A stretch of 64,000 nt of DNA. Source: Isoetes taiwanensis. Taxonomy: Eukaryota; Streptophyta; Lycopodiopsida; Isoetales; Isoetaceae. The DNA is taken from positions 4,248,001-4,312,000 of the forward strand of contig JAJEKV010000073.1 in assembly GCA_021234155.1 (NCBI GenBank), in the 5' to 3' direction. Below, piece after piece: positions 44,487 through 56,665 of this stretch. How positions within the stretch are numbered: the stretch's first letter is position 1; each line of letters begins with the position of its first letter. The translations under genes were made by a program, and so were the position numbers. Under the pieces are notes generated by a model that was given only the letters and a program-made list of their open reading frames with translations, searched no databases and was not told the origin of the DNA.

Positions 44487-44927
44487 ATGGCACCTGCTCT
44501 TCCCATAGAAGGGAAGATCATTTCCTCTACTCCTTGTACAATTTCTCAAGCTGCCATATTTATGTCGAGATTTTTGTCGAGTGATTGTCTTCCAGATGGT
44601 ATGGAAAAGGGACATTTGGAAACTGCTGCAAGTGCTTTAGCTGAAATGGTTTCTAGAAAATCCAGGTCTCAAAAGTTAAGATTAAAACCAAAAGCTCGCC
44701 CTTCCGAGCCTTCTGCAATTGACGGTCAGGTTAGTACAGTGCCTCAAACAATAGCTGACAGGAACATTGATGGGAATGTAGCCCATCGAGACAGAGAAGT
44801 TTCAAGGCATGGAGCGGCAAATGAAAATCATGCTTTCCACTTAAGCAACTCAAAATTACACAATGGAAGTATATCAGCTGAAGAATCCGATCGTCCCAAG
44901 AAGAAAAGAAAAAAGACGAAAAGTTAG
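44487..44927 (+). CDS. Hypothetical basic-tailed protein
   Basis: 146 codons from ATG 44487 (the base before it gives GTGATGG). The N-terminal part (LPIEGKIISSTPCTISQAAI, FMSRFLSSDCLPDGMEKG) looks like a short folded helical domain. The middle is polar, and the end is strongly basic (RPKKKRKKTKS and stop), a likely nuclear or nucleolar localisation signal. The layout recalls a family of small plant nuclear proteins of unknown function, but I cannot name it. Further exon-like basic stretches occur at about 46660-46785 (SKKKSGSKGK-like, ending KKKTKVS and stop). They may be the real last exon of a longer transcript if the stop at 44925 is skipped by splicing. Confidence 0.5.
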   Translation: MAPALPIEGKIISSTPCTISQAAIFMSRFLSSDCLPDGMEKGHLETAASALAEMVSRKSRSQKLRLKPKARPSEPSAIDGQVSTVPQTIADRNIDGNVAHRDREVSRHGAANENHAFHLSNSKLHNGSISAEESDRPKKKRKKTKS

Positions 44928-45540
44928 AGCCTTGTTGCCAGGTAATGTGTTTTTATTCCTCTTCTAGCTTACTTGAATGAATTTATATGATATGCATAAG
45001 ACGTATTTAAGAGAAAGAATAGTGACTTCTGACTTGTTTTAGCTCCATCTGGTACCTATTGCTTGATGAGAGATTTATTTCTTTGTTACATCCTTTCAAG
45101 AAGAACAAAACTTTTCTAGAAGTTTTCAACAGTTTAGAGTGGAACAGCCATGCTCTTTTTGTACTAGCCGCACGCTTTGGAGATGGATGTGCATGCGCCT
45201 GATATAGTAGACTCAGCACATTCATCAACATGCTCATTTGCTCCGAGTCCTGCATCTCCATCATCTTCAACTATCATTTTCACTTCAAGAACAGAAGTAT
45301 CCCAATTTTTATATGTCTCTTTATATCCAGTGACCACTGCAGGCTTGACTCATCTTGGACTGCACGAAAGATTTCTTCAACCATATTGCCTCTTTTGCTG
45401 CAAAGAGGTTTAAGATCACCACAAAAAACTTATTTCTTTACACAGTCGACATGCAGTTTTAAGGTATGCTATCTAATTTGCGTGGAAGAACCCAACTTCT
45501 TACATTCTGTGTTAATATATCAGAACTTGGTTGAAGGAAG

Positions 45541-46061
45541 ACACCTGCTTCATTTGCCAATCTGAAAGAACTAAAGAAATTGAACTTCAGAAATTTCAAT
45601 CTGAGTGGTATAATTCCAGCATCACTCACTAATTTTCCCTAGAGGAAATTTAACTCTTTTCTTTAACAATGAGTTGCATCACTGATTGCCTTAAGAGGAA
45701 ATTTATCTTTTCATTTAACAATGAGTTTTTTTTTTTCCCACCCAACTCTCTTTGCTACAGATTTTACTTGGTGTTGCTCTTTCTGATTGCTTCAGGATGG
45801 GCCTATAGTTAGCTGTGCAAGATATCCAATCCCTTCTGGAATGCCCCCTGTGATACTATTTCCTCTAAGATCTACATGCTGAAGCTTCAGATTGTTGCTC
45901 AGGTTTTGAGGCATAAAACCACTCAATGAATTATTTGCAAGCCAAAGGAACTGCAAATTTACCAGCAGACTAAAACTTGATGCAATACTTCCTGACAGCT
46001 TTAGGAAAATAGATTTCAGATTTGAGGTGTAGCTATGTGCTGCCACACATATAGAGACCAA
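45541..46061. pseudogene. LRR fragments on opposite strands
   Basis: On the plus strand, 45541-45630 reads FANLKELKKLNFRNFNLSGI and IPASLTNF, about one and a half leucine-rich repeats. On the minus strand, 46061-45800 reads LQFLWLANNSLSGFMPQNLS, then LKLQHVDLRGNSITGGIPEG and IGYLAQL, about three repeats. Both resemble LRR receptor kinases with malectin-like domains. Neither frame continues, so these are scraps, apparently in inverted order. Confidence 0.5.
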
Positions 46062-46069
46062 GAAACTAG

Positions 46070-47640
46070 TATATCTTTATCAAAGGGAGCCAAGAAGATT
46101 CCATTTTCTATTTTGTGTTGTGTGAATATAATATGTGTCTTTTACACATTCAAGTGTAGGGCTTTCTAGTATGCTGAAAAAACTTGTTGAAATACTAACT
46201 GATAGCCATGTGTGCCATTTGAAGCCAGGTATGCTGGGCCAGTACAATTGTCTTTGTTATCATTTCCGGGTCTGTTTGAAATTGCCTGGCTATTAGCCAT
46301 AATGTTGAAATCCATTACGCACCCAGTTTCCCCTGGCTTGGAATGCTTACACCTTTGCTGCCAACAGTAAACATGGGCGATTGTCCTGACATAAAGACAG
46401 CATGGTTGTGTCTAGATTTATGAGGCAGTATAGCATGCTAGATGATAGCATGATAGCATATCTGAATTAAATCCTAACAAAGTAGGACATCTCTTTGAAC
46501 ATTTCTTATGGAGAAAATTATGAACATGCTTAAGGTACTTATCTCTGGCATGAATCTGTACTTCCTTTGCTTTCAGCATACCAAGGATAATATTTATTAA
46601 CGGAAATTGGGTCCTCTTCTTGGACCATCTAATCCGATCTCAAGAGGGCACCATGAAAGTGTCAAGAAGAAGAAATCGGGCAGTAAAGGAAAAACATAAG
46701 CAGTCCTTTAAAAGAGAAAACAAGTCTGACATTGCTTCGTAATCTGAGCCAGTGGCCAAGAAGAAGACAAAAGTTTCCTGATTTCATCGTTTTAGTTTTT
46801 TTTTTTCATTTTTATGCAACATCTCTAGGAAACTGCAAATGCGCCCCTAGCTGTACATGATTGCTGTATAATTGGTCTCATAGACCCAAGTGGTCTCTTG
46901 TAGACATTAATATAATCTTTCCTTTCTTGCTTTCTTTCCTTTGCAGAAGATGCTGAAAGAAGGCTCTTTCAGGCAGTATTATTTGCAAGGCCTAAAAATG
47001 GATGATTTTGCAAAAGTGAATTGAGAAATTTAAAGCTGTTCTCAGACGCCATGTATAAATGGCATAGGCATTTATACATGGCTGTGCTTATATATCACAT
47101 TGCTAGCGTTCACTGCATATTTATTGCGAAGGAGCCACAAAAAAAGATGTCAAGAGGTTTGGAATGTGGGCTATTTGAAACTTATTGGAAACTTATTTGA
47201 AAAATTTAACCTTATTATGCAAGTGCAAGTGCAATTATGAAGATTTTGAATTACTATATGCAGGACATACTTGTTTGAATTTAAGGAAGGGACATTATAT
47301 GTGGAAAGGCTATTATGACTGCTCTGAATTGCAGTCCACGTAACCACAGAAAATTGCATGCATTTGGCTCAGTGCAAGGATTAGCTGTTATCTTGTTCGC
47401 ATCAGTATCATTCTATGGTAGTCCGTAAATCTTCTATGCAGGCATAAGCATCATGAAAATTCTCAGCAGGCAGCCGATGGTATTTCTTGAATGCTAAACA
47501 TTCTCAACAAGAAAATTACAATTATTTTCCTACTTTCAGTAAGTATCCACTCATTAGAGTTTGTGGTATCTTCGTACTGTTGACAACAGTGTCAAGAATG
47601 AGTTCTTTGTGTCCACAGCCAGTAGATGAGCTGTTAAGGT
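46070..47640. other. No clear gene
   Basis: AT-rich, short frames. The stretch 46620-46785 (+) has a basic coding-like frame noted with the gene at 44487. Confidence 0.3.
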
Positions 47641-47679
47641 TGCCAACACTATAGATGAGCCAATAGCAGTCTGTTCCTG

Positions 47680-48000
47680 CAATCGATGCTTTTATTGGCT
47701 CCCGATTATGGGTTCAATTCCAACTAGGTATTAGACATGGTGCTTTTGGTGCTTTTATTGGCTCCCAATTATGGGTTCAATTCCAACTATTGGACATGTA
47801 AATTCGCTTCTCTTTTGCAACTCCTTTGGTGCTTTTATTGGCTCCTCATTATGGGTTCAATTCCAAATAGATATTAGACGTGTAAACTCGCACTCTTCTG
47901 CAACTTTTTTGCAAGTTGAATACCAAAAATGGGTTTTTGCAAGTTGAATACCAAAAATGGGTAATTCAGATGAGTATTGTGTAAGTTGAATACCTAAAAG
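47680..48000 (+). repeat. Two kinds of tandem repeat
   Basis: GCTTTTATTGGCTCCNNATT followed by ATGGGTTCAATTCCAA occurs three times (47688, 47750 and 47831). Immediately after, TTGCAAGTTGAATACCAAAA with ATGGGT occurs twice and once in decayed form (47910-47990). Confidence 0.7.
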
Positions 48001-50193
48001 AGTATTGCGTAAATCAAGGACCTCAAGAGCCAAAAAAATGTCAAAATGCCCGGGCTGGCAAGGGAGCTTAAAACCCATTGTGCCAGCTATATGCCCTAAG
48101 TAGCATTATTACAATAAATACATAAGTAAAAGATTGTTATGTTATTTTTGACTTATAGTTTTTTCGAAATTCTCGTCCCTATGTGCAACTTAACAACCAT
48201 ATTTAAGCTTAACAACCATCTTTTAATGCAATAGCTTCACAATTTGTTATAGAGCACTTACTTATTATGTAACTCCTTGCGTAAATTAGCAGCATACTTA
48301 CATGAGTTACATGCACGAGAATCTCATATAAAATGAGTTGGTACATGCACGAGAATCTCATATAAAAGGACAAGAATAATTTGCTTTCACCTAACAACTC
48401 CAACAGGAGTACCTAATTTTGTATTTGTTTTCGTCTCATAGACCGCAGGGTCTCTATGAGATAGTGAATATAATTTTTATTTTCATTTTCATAAATCATA
48501 TATTGTCTTTCTCTCGAGCATCCTATTTTGTACATTGCAAACCTCATTAGCGTGCTAGCTCACTCTTCTATTTTTTCCATTCTTGTCCTATTTTGACATG
48601 ACATTCCTTGATACATCTCAACAACATCAATGTGTCAATGTGATCCATCTAAGTTGGCACCTTGAATTTTGATTTGGAGTGCTCTTGCTTGACATCATGC
48701 AAATAATAGCATATTGCTCCTACTTAAAAATTTGAATGAGGCAAGCCCTTGTGACTAAGGATACATCTACTGAGAGCTCCCATGTGAGCTCCCATGTTTG
48801 CCATATCTCAATCTTTGCAGAACATTGGCCAAAAGTTGCAAATGAGATTTGGAATAACTAGTTTTAGTGTTGTGATAGTCAAATCATTCATACAAAAGAA
48901 CAATGCACAACCAATCAGAAGAATCTTATGTAATTTACATGTCGGAATTTGCAGGGCCACACAATGCTACTGGGCATAACATCTAGAGATCACAGTTGAG
49001 ATTAAAACCTACAGCTAAATGCTGAGGCCAAGGATGTTAAGGGCATATGGATAGCGGTGATAAAAAAAAGAACTGAACAGAGGGCATATTTCACAAATTA
49101 TCCCAAAGTACTCACCCAGTTGGTGATTCATGAGCAAGTGCCTGGAGTTGTTAGAAGGCCGCTCCTGCAAGTATGGTTGTGACACAACAATGAAATAGTA
49201 ATACTTGGCTGCCGTAACTAATTCCAACTCAGAAAATGAGATAAAGCCCTTAATCTCGGACATTATTATCCATACCATATGCAAAACAAATAAAAATATC
49301 TTGAGCGCAAATAATTGGCAAAAAGTTCATAGGAAAGGATGAAGATTAATTTTTGACATCTCGAGAGAGAGAAAACAGAAGTACCATAATTTAGAGAAAA
49401 TGCCGGAAGATTTCTTAACGATAAAAGATTGTAACTGCAACCTCTGGAGTGTCTTGCGGCTATGGATTCAACTCGGCCTTTAAGATTCAGAAGAGTTCAT
49501 AGAAGAGTTCCCCGCACGACCTAGAAATTCAGAAAATTGATAAAGAAATTCGTTTCAAAAACTCTGCTTTATTAAACTACATCAAAAGTGAATTATTTTC
49601 CAAGACCCCTAGATGGATAAGCTAGTAATATATATCTGTAAACATATTAATACACTACAAAGACCCAGTTGCTGATCTCACTTGAATAAGTAGATCGAAT
49701 TGACTACGGAAATTAAATTTCAATGCTATTTTAACTATTGTAAACATAAAGCAGCATTTCTATGTGGAGATCTTACAGTTTGATGAAGGTGTAAGCATTG
49801 TTTTCTAACCATAGTTGCAGCATCTTCATTGATGCTTTGATCCTCTCCTTGCTTAATCATTTAGAATATACCAGCAATAATGAATGGTAACATTGGATAG
49901 TCAGGATTTATCATAAGATATAATGTGTGAATGGATTGCCAAATGGACACTCTTGCAATTATCACGAGCATGATAAAAATTTAAAAAGCGGCTTAAACTA
50001 CCTGCAACCCAGATAACTCTTGCAAGTAATGGTGGTTAGAGATTGCCCTTGTAGGCAACACTTGGTGAAGAGTCACAATGGTTGGACCAAGTTAACACAA
50101 TGAGAAACATGCATTCAACTTCTATATATGTAAGTCTAGAGCATGCAATGCATACGATTGGCTCCTTCAGCGATTGAGTTTAGGCAACAACTA
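48001..50193. other. AT-rich region, no gene recognised
   Basis: A 30-base phrase (CATGCACGAGAATCTCATAT) is repeated at 48311 and 48344. Open frames at 48794-48979 (+) and 49015-49284 (-) have no family resemblance that I can see. Confidence 0.35.
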
Positions 50194-50640
50194 CGTAATA
50201 GGCCCATGGGAGACCACTCGAGTATGTCTTGGTGTGGCGTTTTTTATACCACCATAAGGGAGTGGGATGGATTTCCCATAAATATGCGGATGTTTTGGCC
50301 GGTCGGTTAGGCCACGGTGGTTAACATTATATTTGGTAACAGAGTAGGGCTAGAGTTCGAGTCTCCATGGGGGCATGTATGACTTGGATACCATTGGACG
50401 GTATAGTCTTTGGCTTGGTCCTGGATACCATGGGATAGTTTGGTCTATAGACTTGTGATGCTCCAGGACAAGCATGGTTCTTGTGGGGGAAATTGTAACA
50501 CGCCCATGGAAGAACGCTCGAGTAGATCTTGGCATGCATTTCCTGATACTATTACAAGAGGATGGGATGAATTTCCCATAAATATCCAGATGTTTTGACA
50601 AGTTGGTTAAGCCATGTGGTTAAGGAACGTTATAAGCTAT
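50194..50640 (+). mobile_element. Second TRIM-like miniature LTR element (iMet primer site)
   Basis: Direct repeats of about 130 bases at 50194-50326 and 50494-50625 share GGCCCATGG/CGCCCATGG, GATTTCCCATAAATAT and GATGTTTTG...GGTTA.GCCA.GTGGTTAA. After the first repeat TGGTAACAGAGT (50334-50345) resembles the initiator-Met primer site TGGTATCAGAGC. A purine tract (GTGGGGGAAAT) sits just before the second repeat, which starts TGTAACACGCCC. No coding capacity. The repeats are more diverged than in the element at 8483, and target duplications are not clear. Confidence 0.6.
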
Positions 50641-51755
50641 GCAGATACACAGTCAACGACATGCCCTTCCCAATGAAAGCTCCTTAATCAAATGCTCAAA
50701 GATTTCAATTAGTTGCTATATGACGTGATATGCATCAAACATTCTCTGCTTCTTGAAATGTCCAATGCATTTCTAGCTTCAAATATACTCCCTCATGTGA
50801 ATGCCAGGGTAGAGGTTTTTCATTGATCAACGTATATATTGCATCATAAAATGAGTGCGATATGAGAAATGAGCTTGGGGGAGTGGCCAATATGATTATG
50901 CATAGGAAAAATCATATAAGGCGAGCATATATATGATGGTTGGGAACAAAAGGTCCAAGTCAAAGATTTAATATAGAAGGCTAAAGTTGTGGAGACATCT
51001 ATTCAATAGGTGCAAAACTTCAATTGATTATATCTCTGCAATCAGAATCCATTTTGCGTGAATTTTACTTCTTTGGAACCGTCTCGGAGCCTAATTTTTG
51101 AATTGGATAATCAGTTTCTTTGATTTATCCGTATGTGATAGAAATTATAGATGAAAGTGTAGTAAGGGGTAAAAAAAGACTGCTTTACTCATTCACCATT
51201 AGATCTGATTCTAAAGAAGGCCATTACCTTTTCCTAGATCTTCTGCTGATCTTATTCAATAACCTATTGCTATCCCTAAGCCTAATTCTTGGAGTTTTAT
51301 ATTATGGACTGCTAGCGCGAGGAAATGAGCTAAAAGTTGGTACATGGATGCTGATTGCCAGATATGCCTTATTGTCTTCATATTACAGCCTGATAATGCT
51401 AATTGAGTGGCCCGATTGGGTGGATAGCTTTTATAAATAGGGCCTTGGCTACTAATTTGTGCAAAATTTCTATGTTCATTCAGGTGGATAGGTAAGACCG
51501 TATCAGAGTGTATGTCAAAACAATATCTTCCAAGTAGTTCGCTATTCATTGTAAACACACTACATAAACAAATATTTGACTAATTTGACATCTTATATCA
51601 TAAAAGTATCGTGTAAATATTGGATTTGGATCCCGCGCTAATTTGGACGTTATGTGATCGACTCAACGATGATGATGATGTATGCATCTCTTCATTAATC
51701 TTGACCATTGCTTCAATCTGATGGCCAAGATTCCATCAACGCAATAATCAAAAGG
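50641..51755. other. No gene recognised
   Basis: A 106-codon frame at 51120-51440 (+) is hydrophobic but lacks an ATG start and any known motif; I do not count it as a gene. Confidence 0.35.
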
Positions 51756-52195
51756 GTGAAGGAAAAAGGAAAAAAAGAGAAAAAGGGAAGTAAAAAGGAA
51801 AATGGAAAATGGAAAAGGAGAATGGAAAAAATGGAAAGCAAAACATAGAGAGGAAAAAGCGAGAAAGGGCAAAAGGAAACGCAAAAAAGAAAAGGAAAAA
51901 CGGAAAAAGGCCAATGGTCAAGATTCAATAATCCAACAGTAAAAAAGGGGTAGGAAAAATGGGAAGTGAAAAAGAGAACAGAGAAAAGCGAGGAGTGGAA
52001 AAAATGGAAAAGCGAAGGGGAGAAAGGGAAAAGGGAAGGGAAATGAAAAAATGGATACGTGGGAAAGGGAAAAAAGGAAAGGAGAAAATGAAAAATGGAA
52101 AAGGGAAAAATATGAATTAGGAAAATGAAAAACGAAAAAAGAGAAAAGGAGAAAATTGAAAGGAAAAAACGGAAAAAGTAGGGAAAGGTAGAAGA
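51756..52195 (+). repeat. Homopurine tract, about 440 bp
   Basis: Almost only A and G on the plus strand (GGAAAA, AAAGGGAAAA and GAGAAA words) with rare C or T interruptions. The complementary strand gives phenylalanine- and leucine-rich frames that are artefacts. It lies some 260 bases outside the Helitron end. Confidence 0.85.
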
Positions 52196-52459
52196 TGTAT
52201 AGATAGATAGTAGATAGAATGGATTTTCAACGTCAAAAAAATCGATTTAAAAAGAAAACGACAAAAGGGAAAGAGAAAGGCTTTCAGATTATTAATGCTC
52301 TTCTCTACTTGCTAAAGTGTGTCATATACAGGTTTCCAGCTTATGTCCAGCTAACACCGGACACTATTTCTAGTTTTTCAATAGGTTTTTTGTTAATACA
52401 AGATGTTGGTTCAATCCAAAAGGGGGTTACAAGTGATATAGAATTCCTTATAAAAGAAA

Positions 52460-52489
52460 CTAGTAAACGTGTGCCCGGCGTTGCCGGGC
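52460..52489 (-). other. Helitron 3' terminus (hairpin plus CTAG)
   Basis: On the minus strand GCCCGGC-AAC-GCCGGGC (52489-52473) forms a 7-bp GC-rich stem. It is followed by ACACGTTTA and then CTAG at 52463-52460 with a T next to it. This is the classic Helitron 3' end: a hairpin about ten bases before CTRR, inserted before T. Confidence 0.8.
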
Positions 52490-52809
52490 TAATGTCCTGG
52501 GCATGTGTTTTTACTCGGCCTTTAACGTCCATACACATGTTGATATATGCAAGATCAGACAATATTTGCTTTTGTAATTTTTTTGTTATTGAAATTTGTC
52601 TAATGACAGTGTCATCAATCTATTAACTTTGCGTTTATCAATTTCAACAGAGAAAAGAATTCTTCGTAACAAATGTGTTAAATCTACCTCTAAAAACAAA
52701 ATTTTGGAAAGCTGGATCCAGAACTTATGCTCAAAATGTCACCCTTAGAAGTAGTTTAGTACACGAACAAAAAATAGGTACAAAAATACAAAACACAAAA
52801 TTTTGTCCT

Positions 52810-53590
52810 AGCTCATTGACGTATTTTAGTTCATGATGGAACTCTAAATATACATCTCCACATGGCGCACATCACCAAGGGCCTAATATTGTACTTTGTT
52901 GGATACTCCCGTGATATCTTCACTTCTCCGACAGATAACATCTTAGCTGGGGTAAAAGTGAAATGCACGGGCGAGTCATTGATTCGAACTGCCCACGACG
53001 TCTCACGACTATCAAGCACGTGAGACAACTCATCCCGAAGGTAGACTCGTATGATGGAATCAGATACCGCCTCGGGAAGGAATGATTTGTAGACCCTAAA
53101 ATGGGTTCCATTACATATTCCAACACATGTGAGTTCCTTTGCTACTAAGACACCAATTCGCCAGTGCACGGTATCGTTTCTCATCTGAAAAAAAAGACAA
53201 AATAATTGCACGTTTAGTCAAAGCACTACATTACCCAAAAGATAGATACATGCACTTTATCCTCCACCTACCTCTCTCAAAGCACATCCGCGTAAACACC
53301 GTTCACTTGGATAGGCTTGATCAAATAGGAAGTCATCAATTAGTTGGATGAACTGCTCCAACTTGACAACCTCGTCGCAAAAATATATCCTTGAGCTTTC
53401 CAATAAGCTCCTCAATTTCCACGCTTGCTACCCCATGCATATGAGCATGGTATTTTCGTTCCCAATCATACCATGACCCAAGAGCACGTACGACAAAAAT
53501 AACACTGGTAACGTGATAACTCCTGTCACCTTTTAGGCATTTGGCGACGTGGTGACCAAAGACATACCAAGGGACTAAAATACGCACCAT
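52810..53590 (-). other. Exon-like frames downstream of the helicase
   Basis: Minus-strand frames 53590-53336 (VRILVPWYVFGHHVAKCLKG) and 53211-52831 (WRIGVLVAKELTCVGICNGT) look coding and are separated by a possible intron. In plant Helitrons an RPA-like gene can lie here, but I see no motif that shows that. Unknown. Confidence 0.3.
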
Positions 53591-53702
53591 CTACATGGAT
53601 AAATAAGTAAGTACGTACATAAGAAAAAAAGAAATAAAATAAAAGAAATCAATGAAAAAAAGAGAAATCTTTAGTAGAGACATTTAAGCATTAGGCTCAC
53701 AA

Positions 53703-56206
53703 TTAGAGGAGTTCTTTGTATACAATATTTGTTGTATATCTTGATCGGTCGACGTCTGCGCTTGCCTCTCCATCCTTCGATAGAATGAGTACCTTTATGC
53801 CTTGGATTCCTTGAGCTCTCGAGAGTGCCACATAGAGTTGTCCGTGACTAAATACTGGGTTTGGCAAATACAAACCAACCATTTTCATCGTTTGGCCCTG
53901 GGACTTGTTGATTGTCATGCCAAAAGCTGGGCGTAGCGGAAATTGCATGCGTTCAAATTGAAATGGAAGTTCTGCATTATTTGGCACCAAAGGAATTCGA
54001 AATATGAACACTCTGCTCCCAATATTTTTTCCAGTGACAATCTCGGCATCTATAGCACGTCTTCCCAATGAACGTATGATGAGGCGAGTTCCATTGTAGA
54101 GTCCTTTCCGGGTAGAAACTGACCTCAACAACATGACAATCATGCCAACCTTCAATGTCAATTGATGTGGAGGCATCCCACTCGGAGTTTGCGCATTCAA
54201 AAATTCAAATGAATAGACCCTCGCATCATTCTCATCCACAAACCGATCGGCACCGTAATAATCATCAGCGTAAAGGTGCAACCACCCCCGCTCATCCTCT
54301 TGTTTACTTCATCTACATCGTCATTTAGTGGCGTAAGGATTGCCCTTTGCACCCAATAGGACACACTTTCATAATTCGTGGAAACATCCGGAAATGCCAC
54401 GGCTAGCAAATCATTCAAGTCCTGTGACTTGACACAAATCTCTTCCGGAAGACATATTACGTCCGACCCAATGTCGGGAAATGTGGTTTCGAGCCCATCT
54501 CCAACCCGTAGAAGATAGTCAGCAAATGCCCTTTGCTCTTCCAAATCGCTCTCCACATTGTTCATTACCCGCATGTTTGTGTTGAGCTTATGTTCCTCGA
54601 CATGATCCCATACGTAAGAGTACTTCAAGGAAGCTTGCACAATTTGGGGTCGATTTCCTCGTGGTACCACAGGTGGAACCTGGCGAAAATCTCCTCCTAA
54701 AACAACAATAAGTCCTCCAAATAATTTGTCACATGACATCACATCACGGAGCATTCTATCCAGTGCTTCATAAACATGTTTATGCATCATTGGGGCCTCA
54801 TCCCATATAATCATACGTGTCCCTCTTATCAATTTTGCTAGCTCGGACTGCTTTGGAATATTGCACGTTGATGTCTCATCTATATTTATCGGTATCTTGA
54901 ACCTTGAATGTGCAGTGCGCCCGCCCTTCAATAGAGTGGATGCAATTCCGAGGGAAGCAACCGCAAGTGCAATGAAACCTCCGCACGAACATAAGACAAC
55001 ATGGTGTTAAAAAGAAAACTCTTTCCCGATCCACCTGCACCATGAACAAAGAACACCCGTCCTTTTTCCAACATCACGTGCTCATGGATCACACGGTCAA
55101 AGATAATACGTTGGTCGTGATATAGGCGGTCCACCGCTTCTTGCACCTCTGCCATGTCTTCTTGAAACACCTCATCCCGAAATATCATATATGGATCTAT
55201 TGCACGCTCGGGAAGAATGAATTCAAACTCTCTCAAAGATCGTCCGCCAGAATTCATGTAGTCTTCAATGTCTAGAAGTGCCATATCAAATAACCGATCA
55301 CACACTTGCACACTTTGATCCTCCGCGAACCCTTCGTGCCTCATGCAAGAAGTCATCGACCATAGAAAGCTTGACTTCTTCCCACGCTTCTGCGGATTCG
55401 ATGGTTCGCAATTTAAAAGTATCATGGCGAACATATGTCGCAAATTGTGGTGGCATGCCCCATGCCGCTTCTCAAGAGACTCGAGCCATTCTCAGGTCGC
55501 CCCGAAGCAACCCACGACGAATGCAAGCTTCTTTATATGTTGCACACAACTCCCCGTCAAAGGAGCGTAAATCTTCAAAACTAATTGCACCTGTCACGCG
55601 GGTCAACAGGAGTCGTAAATAGTATCGCTCTCCTTCTGAAGGATTAACAAAGTACATGCGTCCAATAGTGGGAAACTTCTGGGTATTCTCTCTGACCTTC
55701 CATTTTCGACTGGGTTGATCGTAGGTAAACTTTTTAGGAAAATCTGATTGAGGCAACATCACCTGATCACCTGCTTGTTCATCTATTGTGGGAAACAACT
55801 GCATCCTAATACCAATAACTTCTGATGTGATGAAGGATGAATCCACACTATGTGCAATAGTTCCTTCTATGCCCCTATCATTTAGATGTCGGTGTCTTAC
55901 TGGTTGCATCTCAACTTCAGTAGTCACAGGGCACTCTGGCACTGCTCTTACAGCTTGTGGCGTGACTGATGTAGAGGCAAAAGATGCTTGAACTGACCGG
56001 CCATCCATTGGAACAACATCAGATGAAGGACCATCATGATCTCTCTCTCTGACTTCCATGTTAAATTCTAGTTTCAAAGCTCTAGCCTTTGCAACCCGTC
56101 TGCGTGCCAGTCGTCTCTTTCTAGCAGACTTGCTTTCATTGACGGGCGTCATGTATGAGGGGTTGTTGGCCACAACAGGTGGTGTTTTTTGACGGGCCTT
56201 CCCCAT
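53703..56206 (-). pseudogene. Helitron PIF1-like helicase, broken, Rep part missing
   Basis: From the 5' side, ATG 56206 (MGKARQKTPPVVANNPSYMT) is followed by a basic region. Then come FPKKFTYDQPSRKWKVRENT and GRMYFVNPSEGERYYLRLLL, the linker between Rep and helicase in plant Helitrons. The helicase follows: GAGGSGKSFLFNTM (Walker A, near 55040), MIIWDEAPMMHKH (Walker B, near 54800), VVLGGDFRQVPPVVPRGN (motif III), LKVGMIVMLLRSV and FGMTINKSQGQTM...LYVALSRA (motifs V and VI, near 53850). Frames break near 55450, 54960 and 54270. The HUH Rep nuclease domain that should precede the linker is not present between 55600 and 56206, so rolling-circle initiation would be lost. Confidence 0.8.
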
Positions 56207-56665
56207 ACAAATCCTGATATGTTGCAATCTATACAATTTAGATGATTGCAAGGAACCCTAAATCGATCAAGTATTCAACAATAAAGCCAACAACTATAAG
56301 CACACAATTATTAACCTAAGATAGTTAACCTAAGATAGGACCTATCTATGACTCACCTTTGACGTGTTAAGATTTTGGCCGCCCCTTGGCAAATGCGCAG
56401 TTGTAAGAGCTTGTTCCTCCCTCAAAGTTCAAGTGCAAAGCGTCCCTATAAACATGAGAGCACATAAGAATATATGAAATATAGCCATGTATGGAAAATA
56501 AAATGGTGCACACAAACATATTGTTACCCTAATATGCACATGCCGAAGCATTTTATGTTTATGGCTAAGTTGAATTGTTACACAATTAAGTTGAATTCGT
56601 GTAAAACAATGTGCAACTTTAAGATGGTCTTTTATTTTAAGAATGCTTAAAGGCATTCACGCACA

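Noticed and set aside
51120-51440. Hydrophobic 106-codon frame, thought at first to be an organelle gene fragment
   Set aside because: No ATG start, no match to any plastid or mitochondrial protein that I know, and the other frames and flanks look non-coding.
51663-51928. Minus-strand frames rich in Phe, Ser and Leu
   Set aside because: They are translations of the homopurine tract.
52219-52626. 135-codon plus-strand frame
   Set aside because: It overlaps the Helitron 3' terminus and the homopurine edge and reads through the terminal hairpin; not a gene.
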